From Ascoidea asiatica (lineage: Eukaryota; Ascomycota; Saccharomycetes; Ascoideales; Ascoideaceae), in NCBI GenBank assembly GCA_001600695.1, contig BCKQ01000003.1, positions 62,001 through 126,000 of the forward strand: a DNA stretch of 64,000 bases. The letters run 5' to 3'. Each line of letters starts with the position of its first letter. Positions within the stretch are counted from its first letter, which is position 1. The translations under genes were made by a program, and so were the position numbers. Under the pieces are notes generated by a model, which did no database searches, was not told the DNA's origin, and saw nothing but the letters and a program-made list of their open reading frames with translations. Shown here one piece after another: positions 31,400 to 41,759 of the stretch.

Positions 31400-32989
31400 C
31401 ATCAATAATGAAAGCAATTTTGTGCCAGGAAAATGTTTTGTTCAAACAACAGCAGGATTTGAAATTCCAGAAACATGACTAATATCAACTTATTTTGATC
31501 CATATAGTTGCCTTAGGTTTTTACTTTTCTCTTTGATATGCCTCCTAGTTTTCAACTTGTTATAATCTTTAATTACAGAGAGACGAGCTAGACTATCTGA
31601 TAGTAAAGTTGCAGTAATATTATTATCATTAAACAGTTCTTCACAACGACCTTCGAAACATAATGTGGAATTAAAGCAGGATGTGTTTTCAGCGTTCTAT
31701 AATATATGTTGAGCTATGAGCTACTTTACACTCAGAACTACTCCAGTCAATAATATTATTAACCATTGTTGTAATAAAACCAAGCTGAGTATTACTGTTG
31801 AAGCCAGCATGACAATATGATATGATACTTGTTGAACTTTTAGTAAGACTTATACCATAATCTTTGGGTATTTTAGATAACGGTAGAGATGTTTGATTTT
31901 GGCTAAGAGAAATTTTCTACCAGGAGAACTGGAGCATAAACTGACCTAAAAAGAAATGTCTGGTCTGGTTTGGGTGGCGAGCCACAATAACCGACCTAAA
32001 AGTCTTTGAATCTCAATATCTGGAACATGGATAGTATGTAAGCTTACGAGTGACCATTCTATTGGAGTAGTAAGACGATAAGGAGATTTAGCAGTTGTGA
32101 TTGATTTCCAGCCTTGTTCTTGTAGGGTTGTAGTAATCTAATCTTTCTGTAATATAATAATGGATCCTGATTTATATGAAAGATGACAGCCAAGAAAATA
32201 ATCAGGTTGAAAAGCATTTTTTACCTGGTAAACCTTTTTAAGTTGCGCAATGAAGCAGTTACAGTAAAATTAGGTACCTACTAAGATGCAGTCGTCAACA
32301 TGAAAACCTAGAATTAGCATAGGTTTATGATTGATAGTAATATAGTAGATATTAGACTCAGATTCACTTTCAGTAAGTATGTTATCTTCTATTGTTATGG
32401 TTGATAGGGATTGTTGAAGATGAAGATAAAAATTTAAGGCAGAATCCTGAAAGCCATAAGCTGCCTTGTTTAATGATAAGACATTTCACTTAAATATATG
32501 TTCGATACCCTCGGGAGTCCAGCAATATATTTGCCTTTCAGGAGTAGCATTAAGAAAAGCTGCACTAATATCTAAACCGTATACTTGAAGATTAAACTCA
32601 ATGGAAATTTTATGTAAAAGTTTAAAGGAGCTTTTATGCATAACGGGAGAATCGGTTGAAGTAGATAATTGACCTTCTCTATTGCCTAATGCCACCAACC
32701 TTGCCTTATGTGTAATCTCATTTTTAAAAGTATCATATTTTTGTCTAATGATCCATACAAATTTATTAATATTAGACCTTAAAATTCCTTTGATAATTTT
32801 AGATTCAACTTCTTCAAAGACATTTTGATTGATAAATACTTGAACATCTTTATCAACGGCCACTCGATAATTAGGATTTTTGATAGCATCTTTATATTTC
32901 TTTGGAGCGATAACATCGGTAGGATCTATTTGAGTTGTATCATCTAAAAGGAAAGTTGGATAAAATATACGAGAAGGCTGATTAAACAT
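31400..32989 (-). pseudogene. Reverse transcriptase and RNase H of the copia-class element
   Basis: The open part (32,486-32,989) contains FVWIIRQKYDTFKNEITHKA, RLVALGNREGQ, LQVYGLDISAAFLNATPERQ and IYCWTPEG. These are copia RT blocks with the first catalytic Asp in YGLDISAAFLNA. Beyond a stop at 32,486 the catalytic block survives as LGFHVDDCILVGT near 32,300. RNase H pieces follow: WSSSECKVAHSSTY near 31,720 and KTRRHIKEKSKNLRQLYG near 31,530, ending near 31,400. Several stops make it non-functional, but the RT aspartates are intact. Confidence 0.8.
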
Positions 32990-33007
32990 TCGAATAAAGG
33001 TTGGATA

Positions 33008-33217
33008 TTAAGGTGTTTGATTGATTATCTGTAGTTGTAACTGAGAATTGATTTTATTTAATGTATGATGTGTATAACATCTATTAAGATCAACTGTAAT
33101 GACTTCCTTGCTAGGATAGAGAGGTAGTAGGAATTTATATGTAGCTGAAAGGTTATTGTAACCTATAAAACATCCAAGAACCTTTTCTGTTTTATAAAAT
33201 ATATAAGCATCTTCCAT
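33008..33217 (-). pseudogene. Integrase C-terminal fragment of the copia-class element
   Basis: A 69-residue frame contains KVLGCFIGYNNLSATYKFLL and VITVDLNRCYTHH, corresponding to the FLGY...YK...p and v...V.F.E segment that follows copia integrase. It is in the RT frame, not in the upstream integrase frame, so a frameshift lies between 33,217 and 33,361. Confidence 0.6.
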
Positions 33218-33360
33218 GAATCATGGTGATTTATTAAGTAAGAAGGGTTTTCTACCTAAAAATAATTCAAGTGGAAACTGTTTTGGTGATGAATCATACC
33301 AACGATTGCTTAATTGAGTAGCATATTAATAAGCATAAGGTCTGAAATATTCTAATAAGT

Positions 33361-34326
33361 TTATATTATCTTCAACAGTATGTAGTAATGAATCAACGAA
33401 TCTTTTAATCTTTCGACACCTCGTTCAATTTTTGCATTAAAATATGCACTATAAGCAGGATGAGGAAGCTTATATACTATCTCAAGTTTATTGAATTTAG
33501 ATCCATTGTCTTTCTTGATAACACCAAGTTTAAATCCAGTAAGTGTTTCCCAAAAGGTAATTGTATCTGTAACTGTGTTTGCAATATGACCTTTATTGAC
33601 CACCTTATAAGTAGATATGTATCTAGAGTAATCATCCATCATGATTACATACCACTCTTTAGTTTTATTAGTTAAGGTATAAGGACCAACAGTATCCATA
33701 TGAACAGTTTGGAGTAACCTTCTCGAGGAATTGCCAACATTACTTGTTTGAAATGAGTGTTTCATCTTGGTTCTAGATCAATTATCACATTGTTTTATGT
33801 CTCTTTCATTGTGAATAGTAATTTTATATCCCATATTTCTTATAATGGAAACAGATGGATGTCCATTTATATAATGTTCTTCAAGTAAATCAGTAGCATT
33901 AGTAACGGTAACATTATAAATGGTTGATATTATATCTGGAGGATGATCAGTTGGTATAACAATAGAGGTTGTTTGATAACAATTTATACCCAAAGAAAAT
34001 TTACCAACTGGATAAACATTAAGTTTATCTCTTATAAAAACTTCTTCAACATCAAAGGAAACAGAGATGTTAAAGATCTTAGACAATTGTTTAACAGAAA
34101 TAATATTTATGTCAATTGAACGAACAACAACAGCAGGAATAGTATAAACAGTATCCTTATCTTTTATTTTAATTGAAATTTCACCAACAACAATTGTAGG
34201 AGTTTGAGTTCCATTAGACATCTTAAGTAATATATTTGAAGGTCTGATATTGAATAAATGTTGTTCTAAATCTGTAGCTACAATTGTATGACAAGCGCCT
34301 GAGTCTCTGACAGCAACGAACTATAG
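33361..34326 (-). pseudogene. Protease-integrase region, in frame with Gag
   Basis: After the Gag stop the same frame continues through TAA CTA TAG into FVAVRDSGACHTIVATD, an aspartic protease active site (DSG at 34,305-34,297). It then runs through EEHYINGHPSVSII (zinc-finger His pair) and QCDN followed by TGA, where the second zinc-ligand Cys of the CxxC would stand. The integrase core follows: HMDTVGPY (Asp), KKDNGSKFNKL (Asp) and NAKIERGVERL (Glu region). One TGT/TGC-to-TGA change explains the internal stop. The triad is still spelled. Confidence 0.75.
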
Positions 34327-35363
34327 TTATTGAGAAGACACCACAGAAGAGGAAGCATCTTTACCAGAAGTTTTATCATTACCATTAACATGTGCACCCC
34401 GGAGATGATGTACTTTGCATCGTTTGCAAAAAAGTTTCTTATTAGAGTTACCTTTAAATTTCTTACCAACAGAAGATTTATCTTTAGTGGAAGAAGTATC
34501 ATTAGCTTTAACAGTATCATCAAAAGCATAACCAGATTTACCACCAAGTTGAAAAGTATTTGCCAATTGTTTTTCAGGATAAATTAAATGAGTTAAATTA
34601 TCTTTGACAATAATTTCTCTTACTTCTGAAAAAGTAATCTTCCTCTCAGAATGAAGATGTTTGAGCAAAGGTTTTCTTAAAGATATAGCAAGTTGAGGAT
34701 ATTTTTGAACCTCAAAATTACGTCTAGTAATTGTATAATGAGATCTCAAAGCATGTAACTCTGTATTGAAAAGTTGTGTGAATTCATCTTCTTTATGTTG
34801 AAGTTCAAGAAGAATATCTGTAAAAGCATCACTTGAGTATTCAGTTGTAGCATTCATTCTACCAATCACCTGCTCTATAGTAGTACCATTTGATTGAAGA
34901 GTAGAAACATAAGTGAAAATGTTTTTAGGAAAACTTTGAATATCTTCTGGAATATAAATATTTTTGAAGACAGTTCCAATTAACCATTCACAAACAATAC
35001 TTGAAAGAGTATCAAAATAAACCTTCCAATAAGATCTAGAGATATGACTTCTACCCCAATAGGCTTGATCAGATTCTAATGAAAAATCATTAGGAACATT
35101 TGTATTATAAACACAAACTAAATCATTTGACATTTTACCATGACAATAAGTAATCTTTTTAGTAATAACACTGATATCAGAATTGGAATCTTGAGACTGA
35201 AAGCAGAAGTGTCAGTTGCAATTAATCTAGTTTGAGTAAAATTATCAAGATATAAAGGAGCTTGATTATAATTGATAATAGTTGGAGCAACAGCAGTGGA
35301 AGAAGCATTTGCATTTGGGAGTGAATCATAAGAAGATTCAATTGGATCATATGGACTAGGCAT
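34327..35363 (-). pseudogene. Gag of the copia-class element (one frameshift)
   Basis: The start MPSPYDPIESSYDSLPNANA is at 35,363. A shift near 35,200 moves into the frame that runs from QSQDSNSDISVITK through MSNDLVCVYNTNVP to the end. The body has the features of a copia Gag: ESDQAYWGRSH, YVSTLQSNGTTIEQVIGRMN and a Cys/His segment, LFCKRCKVHHLRGAH, that serves as a zinc-knuckle-like site near the end. It ends ...SSVVSSQ TAA, directly followed by the protease in the same frame. About 330 residues if the shift is ignored. Confidence 0.75.
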
Positions 35364-36880
35364 GATAATAAAGTATTTGTAGATTGAAAATTAAAGTATT
35401 GAATTAATTGAGAAAGAGTTTGTGACTACAAATCTAAAAGACAATTCGATGAGAATTGGAAAGATTAATTGAATTATAACTTTTAAATTTTATGTGACAC
35501 AATAAAATTAGATAGGTGAAGTAACAGCAAATTATGAATGAACTATTAATGAACGAGTCAGATAGAAGAATTGTAGTTAGATTTGAAAAATATTGTAATA
35601 TTTTTAATAATGGGAAAGCGAGTTTCAACACAGTCAAACATTTTCATAAAATAACTACCTGAAATTATTTGTTATGAACACCGAGATCACCACTTTTGTT
35701 TTATTTTGAAAAAACGTGACCAAATATGATAAACAAAACCATTATATGTTTTATTTGTTATATTTTGTAATTTAAAATATGAAAAAATAGTTAGTTTTAT
35801 TCAGAAATAGCAAAGAAATGATCAATCACTAGATAAATAATTATGACCACACACTGGTACATGTCACGGAATTTGATTAGTCATTACACACATAAAGTTT
35901 CAGTTGACTAGTGAAATAGATAGGAACTTAACCATTGGACTTTTCTATACTTTTGAAACTCGGCCACCTACACTTAGAAACATCCCTTTATTTAAGAATT
36001 CATATCACAATCCTATATACACCTTCTTAAAACACCATTTGAAGGAGTAAAACCATATAGTAATACATTTGCTACCGTGCGGCTTTGCAGAAATGGCTGG
36101 GGAATTAACCATGAGCATTGAAAACATAAGCACCACGGTCCTTATATATTAACCTTTATTACCATTTCTATGGCTCTAATAGAATTTGTAATTTTACAAA
36201 TTTTAAAAATGAATAATAAAGAATTAGGTATAATAATGAGAATGCAAGTTTCTTGCTAACAGTTTTTAATCTTATAAACCATTTTGAAATTAAACTCAAG
36301 AAAGAACCTGAATAATAGAGCATAAAAAGCATTGCTTAGTTGGCTAGTTTAAATGTAATGTTGAAATGCAATTCAAATTGTATAATAATATACGGCACTA
36401 AATGTTAAATAGAAAACAATTTAATTGAGCTTTATTTTATAGCCATTGAAGTTGAATGTTTTCATTGAATATGGAGTTATTTTCAGTATTTTAAATTGAT
36501 TTGAATAAATTGTATATTTCTTCACAATTGATTTTATTGATTATTGAATTTAGAAATTTGGTTGATTAATTATCCTTGGTTTTTGAATTTAATAAAAGGA
36601 AATTTCAAGTGTAATCGTATAAATTTGAAACACAAATGTTCACATAGATAAACTTTTTAAACCATTTCAAATTTCAATAAAATTTACTATTATATTTAAA
36701 TGGATCAACAATTCAAACAAGTAAATTTTACCTAAAAACACCATCCTTTATTGTTTCAATTTTTAATTGAATTACGCGAAAGTATTTAGAACGATAAACA
36801 GAGTGATTTTTAATTTGATTGAATTAAAGGTTAATCAGGTTTACCTGTTTTTGAAGTAGCAACAGGATCATAGCTTTTCA
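35364..36880. other. Long leader between 5' LTR and Gag
   Basis: About 1.5 kb without a supported frame. Directly inside the LTR the element strand reads TGAAAAGCTATGATCCTG. TATGATCC resembles the complement of the initiator tRNA-Met anticodon region (TATGAGCC), as in Ty5/copia half-tRNA primers, but the match is short. GC-richer patches at 35,850-36,130 could be a nested older LTR. The tRNA-like GTGGCCGAG on the minus strand near 35,965 lacks a proper B box. Confidence 0.4.
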
Positions 36881-37108
36881 TGATTAATGAATAAGATCAT
36901 GGATTCAACTCTATATAAAAAATAAAAGAGAAAAACAATTGAAGTTCTTTTATGTTTGACTGAGAGAATGAAAATTTTCTCAGTGGCAAACCGGAGTTGG
37001 CTCCGCACTTGTGTGAGTGTCCTCGAAAACAACTAAACGTAATTCGGGAGTCACATGGTTTGGACCGAATGAGTCTGAATACGGCATCAGAAACCATCAA
37101 CTATGGCA
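36881..37108 (-). repeat. 5' LTR of the copia-class element
   Basis: 228 bases matching 30,828-31,055 end to end. On the element strand it begins TGCCATAGTTGATGG and ends ATTCATTAATCA. Its TATA-like TTTTATTTTTTATATAG lies about 170 bases in. Confidence 0.93.
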
Positions 37109-37751
37109 TTTAATTTTGCTAATGTATAGACAGGCGTGTTTCTATCAAAAAACAAGCAGTAAAAAGCATGCACAAAAAGGCTTTTCGTATAAAAGTCTTA
37201 TACGCTAATGCAAATCCAGTATGTCAAAACCCACGTTGTTAATTACCCTTATTCCTATATTTTCTTTAATCTTTGCTTTCTGCATATTCTTTTACAGTCT
37301 TTTTTCTATTTAATCAAATAGCAGCTTTTAATTGTCATATCTGAGAATTCTTAATAGGTTTGATAACAGTTTTTAAACAAAACGTAGATCGATTGTAGTT
37401 GTATAAAAGCTTCAAGAACGCGCTCAATATAAATAATAAACTAAGGGGAATATAAAGTAAAAGAATCCATATCAACGAAAAAAATTCTAAATTAATCGCA
37501 CTATCGAACAAAAACCCTGTTAGTAGATTGAATATGGCTTGAAATTGTCCTTTACCTTATTGGATCAACTTTAATTGCAACTTACATAGTCAGATGCTGG
37601 GAATATCTAGAAATAATATATTAAATTCCTAGAGCATATTTACGATCATCACTTTCTTAGCAAAACTTTTTCTGCATGTCTTCTACCAGAAACTCTGTTT
37701 CTATATATTACAATGGTTTATCTTATTCCTCAAAATAAAATGAAATAAAAT
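37109..37751. other. Spacer between Ty element and the 1335-residue protein gene
   Basis: No gene recognised. It is the 3' flank of the minus-strand gene to the right. AT-rich, without evident repeats. Confidence 0.5.
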
Positions 37752-40700
37752 CTAGTCTACTACACCATTTTTGTCTGATCCCGAACTTACCAATTCAAAT
37801 GCATTATGCGACTGAGCTATTTGATTCTCATATACTTTCATTGGTGATAATGGCTGGACCTTTCTAACGCTAATGCTTTGGATACTACCTTTTGTATGAA
37901 GACTAAGTTGACTATTGTTTTCTCTTAATGATTTCTTTTTAGAAACCAAATTAGAATTAGAATTAGAGATAGAATTAGAGTTACTATTACTTCTGCTTTT
38001 TTTTAAACTTTTACTTTTTGAATTAGTATGATTTATAGAAATTATTGAAATCTCATCATCTAAATCAATATCTGTATCAATACTGGTTCCAATACCTTGT
38101 TGAAATAGTTCCGTTGTTGAAATGGATCTGATTGACTTAAATTCAAAAAATTCTGAGCTATTTTCAAAAGCTGTTAGGTATTTTTCTAAAGATGCTGAGC
38201 CAGGTTCAAGATTTGTGATCAACGATATTTTTGATGTGGCTCTACTCAAATCTAGATTCAAACTCGATTTAGATTTTTTCGTACTTGATTTTCCTAACAA
38301 GCTGGAACTTCCCTTACCCAAAATACTATTCAAGGATCTACTTTCTTTTGTCATCTCATTGATTAAATCGGAATATTCATTACCAGACATCTCATTTCGG
38401 CTTTGTTCAATTATTTTATCATAATCAACTTCTTCAGTAGTCATATTGAATGATTCAGATGATGAGTTCATTGATGCTTCAGGTGTTCTTATTTCAAATT
38501 TTCCATACTCATTTGAATTTTTATTTTCATTCTTATTTTCTGCTTCCAATAGCATATGCTTTCTTCTTTTAGTCATTTTTAGCGGCCCTTTAAAATTTTC
38601 AACGGGTTTACCTGAAATATTTATTTTATCCTTATATTTTCTTTCATATAAGTTGAAACTGTCATTTGGCACTGTATCTTCATATATAGGTAATAACTCT
38701 TTCCCAGATCCATTAGCTGAAGATAATGGGGATGATTTAGCCAAAGGCTTATCCTTTGAGATTAATCTACCTTTTTGTATATGAGATTTCTGTCTTTTAT
38801 GCCTATGTCTTTTTTCTTCAATATCTTCATCACTTTCATTTTCAATTGTTATTTTTAGACGATTTTTAATATTGAAGCTTACTCTTGCCGCAATAACTTT
38901 TTTGAGATATTCATTCCAAGCTTTGTAATCCTCCTTATTCAATTTGGAATACGATATTTGCTCATCATTGATATTACGACCAATTATTAGAGGCTTTTCT
39001 AGAGTTTTTGAAGACATCGATCTTGGTATATATCCTTTGATTGGCATTTTCTGTTCCTCGGTATATGATACATTAATTGTAGGCTCTATGGGTGATGTGC
39101 TTATAATTGCATTTTTCTGAGATGCTGAACTACTGTCTCTGCTGTCTACTTCAGATAGATTGATATCCGAAATAATTTTTTCATCCTTCCTCTTTAAATT
39201 ATCTTTTTCTTTTTCAATCAAATTGTCTGATTCCTTAGATTGCTTATTATCTAACTCCTGATCTACAATATCGATATCATTTTCTATATACGACTTCTTG
39301 GCTTCTCTTAAGCTTAAATTAACATCATCAAAGTCCTTATCCGAAGACAAAATAATATGTTCAGTTTCAACAACTTCCTTATTATCGGGTGAGTTTAATG
39401 CTTTTTCCGTAACAGTGTCTATATCTTTTGATATTAATTTAGTATTATTTTTTTCCTCTGAGTTAGAATGATTCATATTGAAAGGTGACAATAATTTTCT
39501 TGTTGAGCTTAAATGCAAGCCTTGTAATGCTAATATTCCGGATGTAGAATAAAGTGATGAACCTTCACTGTTATTATCTATACTATCTAACAATATAGTA
39601 TTTCTTGGTGTCATATTCAGGTTGTTATTAATTCCCACAGTCGATATATCTTTCATGTGTGAATCTTCCAAATACTCATTATTTAAAATTACACTCCCTT
39701 TTCTTTCATGTTTATTTTCTGCAAATGACAAATTTTTGGTGATCCCCTTAGTCTCTTCACTAGAAGTTTGATTAGAATTATTTGTTGGAGTTTTATATTC
39801 TTTTACCAGAGATTGGTCAAAACCTTTCTTAACATGCTGCGCTTCTAAAAAAGATTTATTCTCTAAAACTTGATAATTAATCTCATTTGATGTTTTTTCG
39901 TTTTCACTATTACTTAATAATTTATCGTCACCTATGACATTATCAATTTTTCTATCTTTACCAGAAGACCCAGTCAAAATTGAGTTATTTGTCTGACCAG
40001 CGTCTTTAAGTTGTTGAAGTTTATCATCAAGCTCTCTTAGTTTAACAGTGTTCGCAGATGCAGTGGATCTAAAATCTAAATAACTCCAACTGTTTTCTCC
40101 TATAGTTTCCTTTTGACTTCCAGTTGGGGTTATTAACATTAATTTGTTATCCTTGGCTATTGAGGTATATTTGATTTGAGATTTAATATCTGGTGAAATT
40201 TTGAGTAATTGGTAAATAAGATGAGTTTTTGTTTTATGTTCTAAAAAGTAGTCAGTAGATGTGGAATGTATATCTTTATTAGAATCCAAAAGTGATGGTT
40301 TGGTTACTTTTTTATTTGAAGCCAGCTTATAATACTTCGATAAATTATCTTGTTTCAAGTCATAACCAAATTCCAATAAATGTGACGGTAAAATAGTTTT
40401 CAATACTAAATCATTTGTAGAGGAAGTGTCACTAGAATTGCTACCAAAAATTTTATCAAATTTTTGATTTAATGCTTGTCGATTTGAATAGTTTGGTCTG
40501 ATTAAAGGATCCTTATTGTCAGATTTTTTGAAAAGAATATATTTAGTTCTGGGTTTGTTAGACAAAAAACTAGTTTTACCAGCAAAGGCAATTGTGTCAT
40601 TCAGTTTATCTTTATTATAGTCTTTAACATAGTATTTATGGTTTTTAGATATGTTCGAGTTTTTATTATATTTAGCTTTTGTATTGATGAAAGAATTTTT

Positions 40701-41759
40701 GGGACTAGTAAAACTTCTTTTCCTTTTAACAGAAAAAAACAGAAATGTTCGTCTTGCTTTTTTCTTGTTGCTACTTTTAGTACTTCTATTAGATTTTATT
40801 GACTCTGATCTAATTAAATTCGGAGAAGAGTTTCTGGTTGTACTTAGCCTTCTATCAAAGACAGCTTGTGTTGAAACTAAAGATTGGTTTGGGTTAGGAC
40901 CAGGTTTTAAATTTGAATTCATATTTGAATTTGTATTTGAGATTGAATTAGTAAAATTAATTTTCAAGCAATTGCTTGAATCTTCAGCAGATCTATCTTT
41001 TGATAAGTCAGGATCAAAATTCTGGCTTTGTTTCCTATAAGCCGAATTTGCTCTAACAAGTTTTGAGTCCGACGAATATACTGAGCCTTTTCTTGATAAA
41101 GTTAATGGATTGCTGATATCATAATCCTTAATAAGTTTTGATTTGTTTTTCATCTTAGTTTTTTCTTTATCTTTTGTTCTCGTTTGAGTTAATCTTGTAA
41201 AAAAATTTTTTCTTTGAGCTTTTATTGGGGCATTTGTTATAAATAAAGGTGATAATGAATTTCTATTTGTATTCTTATATGAAAGTGAAGAATTTCTATT
41301 ACTTGAAAATTCATGATTATGACTAAAATTCAAAGAACTTTTAGGTCTAACCGACGCTGAAAATAAAGAATTTGAATTAACACTAACCTCCCCATCTTTA
41401 AGAGACTTTTTAAGTTTTGAAGATAAATTATTATGATCATCTATATCTTGATTATAAGAATGATGATGAATTATATTCTGAAGAGGTTTATTTTTAAGAT
41501 TATTTTGATTATGTTGATCATTGTTTTCTGATAATTCTTTGATAAAATGAGCATTATCCATAATTGATGATTCTGGATCAGGATATAAACTTGGAATTTC
41601 ACTTTTCTTAGCTGGAGAATCATCTGGAACTATTGGTGAGCTGTTGGAAGATGTTCTAACATCTTCTTTTAAGGTTTGTCTGACTACTGCTGACATTAAA
41701 TTGAAGGCATCATCAGTTTTATTTTCTTTAGGTATATCTAATTTGGATGAGTCTCTCAT
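37752..41759 (-). CDS. Large Ser/Asn/Lys-rich protein of unknown function with RVSF motif
   Basis: A 1335-residue intact frame from the first ATG. I do not recognise the family. The N-terminal third is Ser/Asn-rich with basic clusters (KDKEKTKMKNKSKLIK, KKKARRTFLFFSVKRKR). A better-ordered block at about 380-560 includes RTKYILFKKSDNKDPLIRP, TILPSHLLEFGYDLKQDNL and TKTHLIYQLLKISPDIKSQ. A second conserved-looking block at about 910-970 reads GYIPRSMSSKTLEKPLIIG, then EDYKAWNEYLKKVIAA, RVSFNIKNRLKITIE. RVSF (959-962) fits the RVxF docking motif of protein phosphatase 1 (Glc7) partners, so a PP1 targeting subunit or bud-neck/cortex scaffold is a hypothesis only. Ser/Asn repeats (SNSNSISNSNSN) lie near the C-terminus. 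No membrane segment is seen. Confidence 0.85.
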   Translation of the reverse strand: MRDSSKLDIPKENKTDDAFNLMSAVVRQTLKEDVRTSSNSSPIVPDDSPAKKSEIPSLYPDPESSIMDNAHFIKELSENNDQHNQNNLKNKPLQNIIHHHSYNQDIDDHNNLSSKLKKSLKDGEVSVNSNSLFSASVRPKSSLNFSHNHEFSSNRNSSLSYKNTNRNSLSPLFITNAPIKAQRKNFFTRLTQTRTKDKEKTKMKNKSKLIKDYDISNPLTLSRKGSVYSSDSKLVRANSAYRKQSQNFDPDLSKDRSAEDSSNCLKINFTNSISNTNSNMNSNLKPGPNPNQSLVSTQAVFDRRLSTTRNSSPNLIRSESIKSNRSTKSSNKKKARRTFLFFSVKRKRSFTSPKNSFINTKAKYNKNSNISKNHKYYVKDYNKDKLNDTIAFAGKTSFLSNKPRTKYILFKKSDNKDPLIRPNYSNRQALNQKFDKIFGSNSSDTSSTNDLVLKTILPSHLLEFGYDLKQDNLSKYYKLASNKKVTKPSLLDSNKDIHSTSTDYFLEHKTKTHLIYQLLKISPDIKSQIKYTSIAKDNKLMLITPTGSQKETIGENSWSYLDFRSTASANTVKLRELDDKLQQLKDAGQTNNSILTGSSGKDRKIDNVIGDDKLLSNSENEKTSNEINYQVLENKSFLEAQHVKKGFDQSLVKEYKTPTNNSNQTSSEETKGITKNLSFAENKHERKGSVILNNEYLEDSHMKDISTVGINNNLNMTPRNTILLDSIDNNSEGSSLYSTSGILALQGLHLSSTRKLLSPFNMNHSNSEEKNNTKLISKDIDTVTEKALNSPDNKEVVETEHIILSSDKDFDDVNLSLREAKKSYIENDIDIVDQELDNKQSKESDNLIEKEKDNLKRKDEKIISDINLSEVDSRDSSSASQKNAIISTSPIEPTINVSYTEEQKMPIKGYIPRSMSSKTLEKPLIIGRNINDEQISYSKLNKEDYKAWNEYLKKVIAARVSFNIKNRLKITIENESDEDIEEKRHRHKRQKSHIQKGRLISKDKPLAKSSPLSSANGSGKELLPIYEDTVPNDSFNLYERKYKDKINISGKPVENFKGPLKMTKRRKHMLLEAENKNENKNSNEYGKFEIRTPEASMNSSSESFNMTTEEVDYDKIIEQSRNEMSGNEYSDLINEMTKESRSLNSILGKGSSSLLGKSSTKKSKSSLNLDLSRATSKISLITNLEPGSASLEKYLTAFENSSEFFEFKSIRSISTTELFQQGIGTSIDTDIDLDDEISIISINHTNSKSKSLKKSRSNSNSNSISNSNSNLVSKKKSLRENNSQLSLHTKGSIQSISVRKVQPLSPMKVYENQIAQSHNAFELVSSGSDKNGVVD

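Larger units (their letters stand above)
30828..37108 (-). mobile_element. LTR-flanked Ty1/copia-class retrotransposon (about 6.3 kb)
   Basis: Two 228-base direct repeats bound a minus-strand Gag, protease, integrase, RT and RNase H order, i.e. Pseudoviridae (Ty1/copia/Ty5 group). A purine-rich tract, GTGGGGTG, directly abuts the 3' LTR. The LTRs differ at about a dozen positions by eye, so the insertion is not recent. Gag has one frameshift. Gag, protease and integrase otherwise share one frame split by stop codons, and RT lies in another frame. No clear 5-base target duplication was found. The leader between 5' LTR and Gag is about 1.5 kb, unusually long. Confidence 0.9.

Noticed and set aside
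35950-35985. tRNA-like A box GTGGCCGAG on the minus strand in the Ty leader
   Set aside because: The putative B box (GGTTAAGTTCC) is poor and too close, and no acceptor stem pairs; not a tRNA gene.
30823-37113. Target-site duplication around the LTR pair
   Set aside because: Flanks TTACA (left) and TTTAA (right) do not match; TTTAATT-like sequence on both sides is too AT-rich to count.
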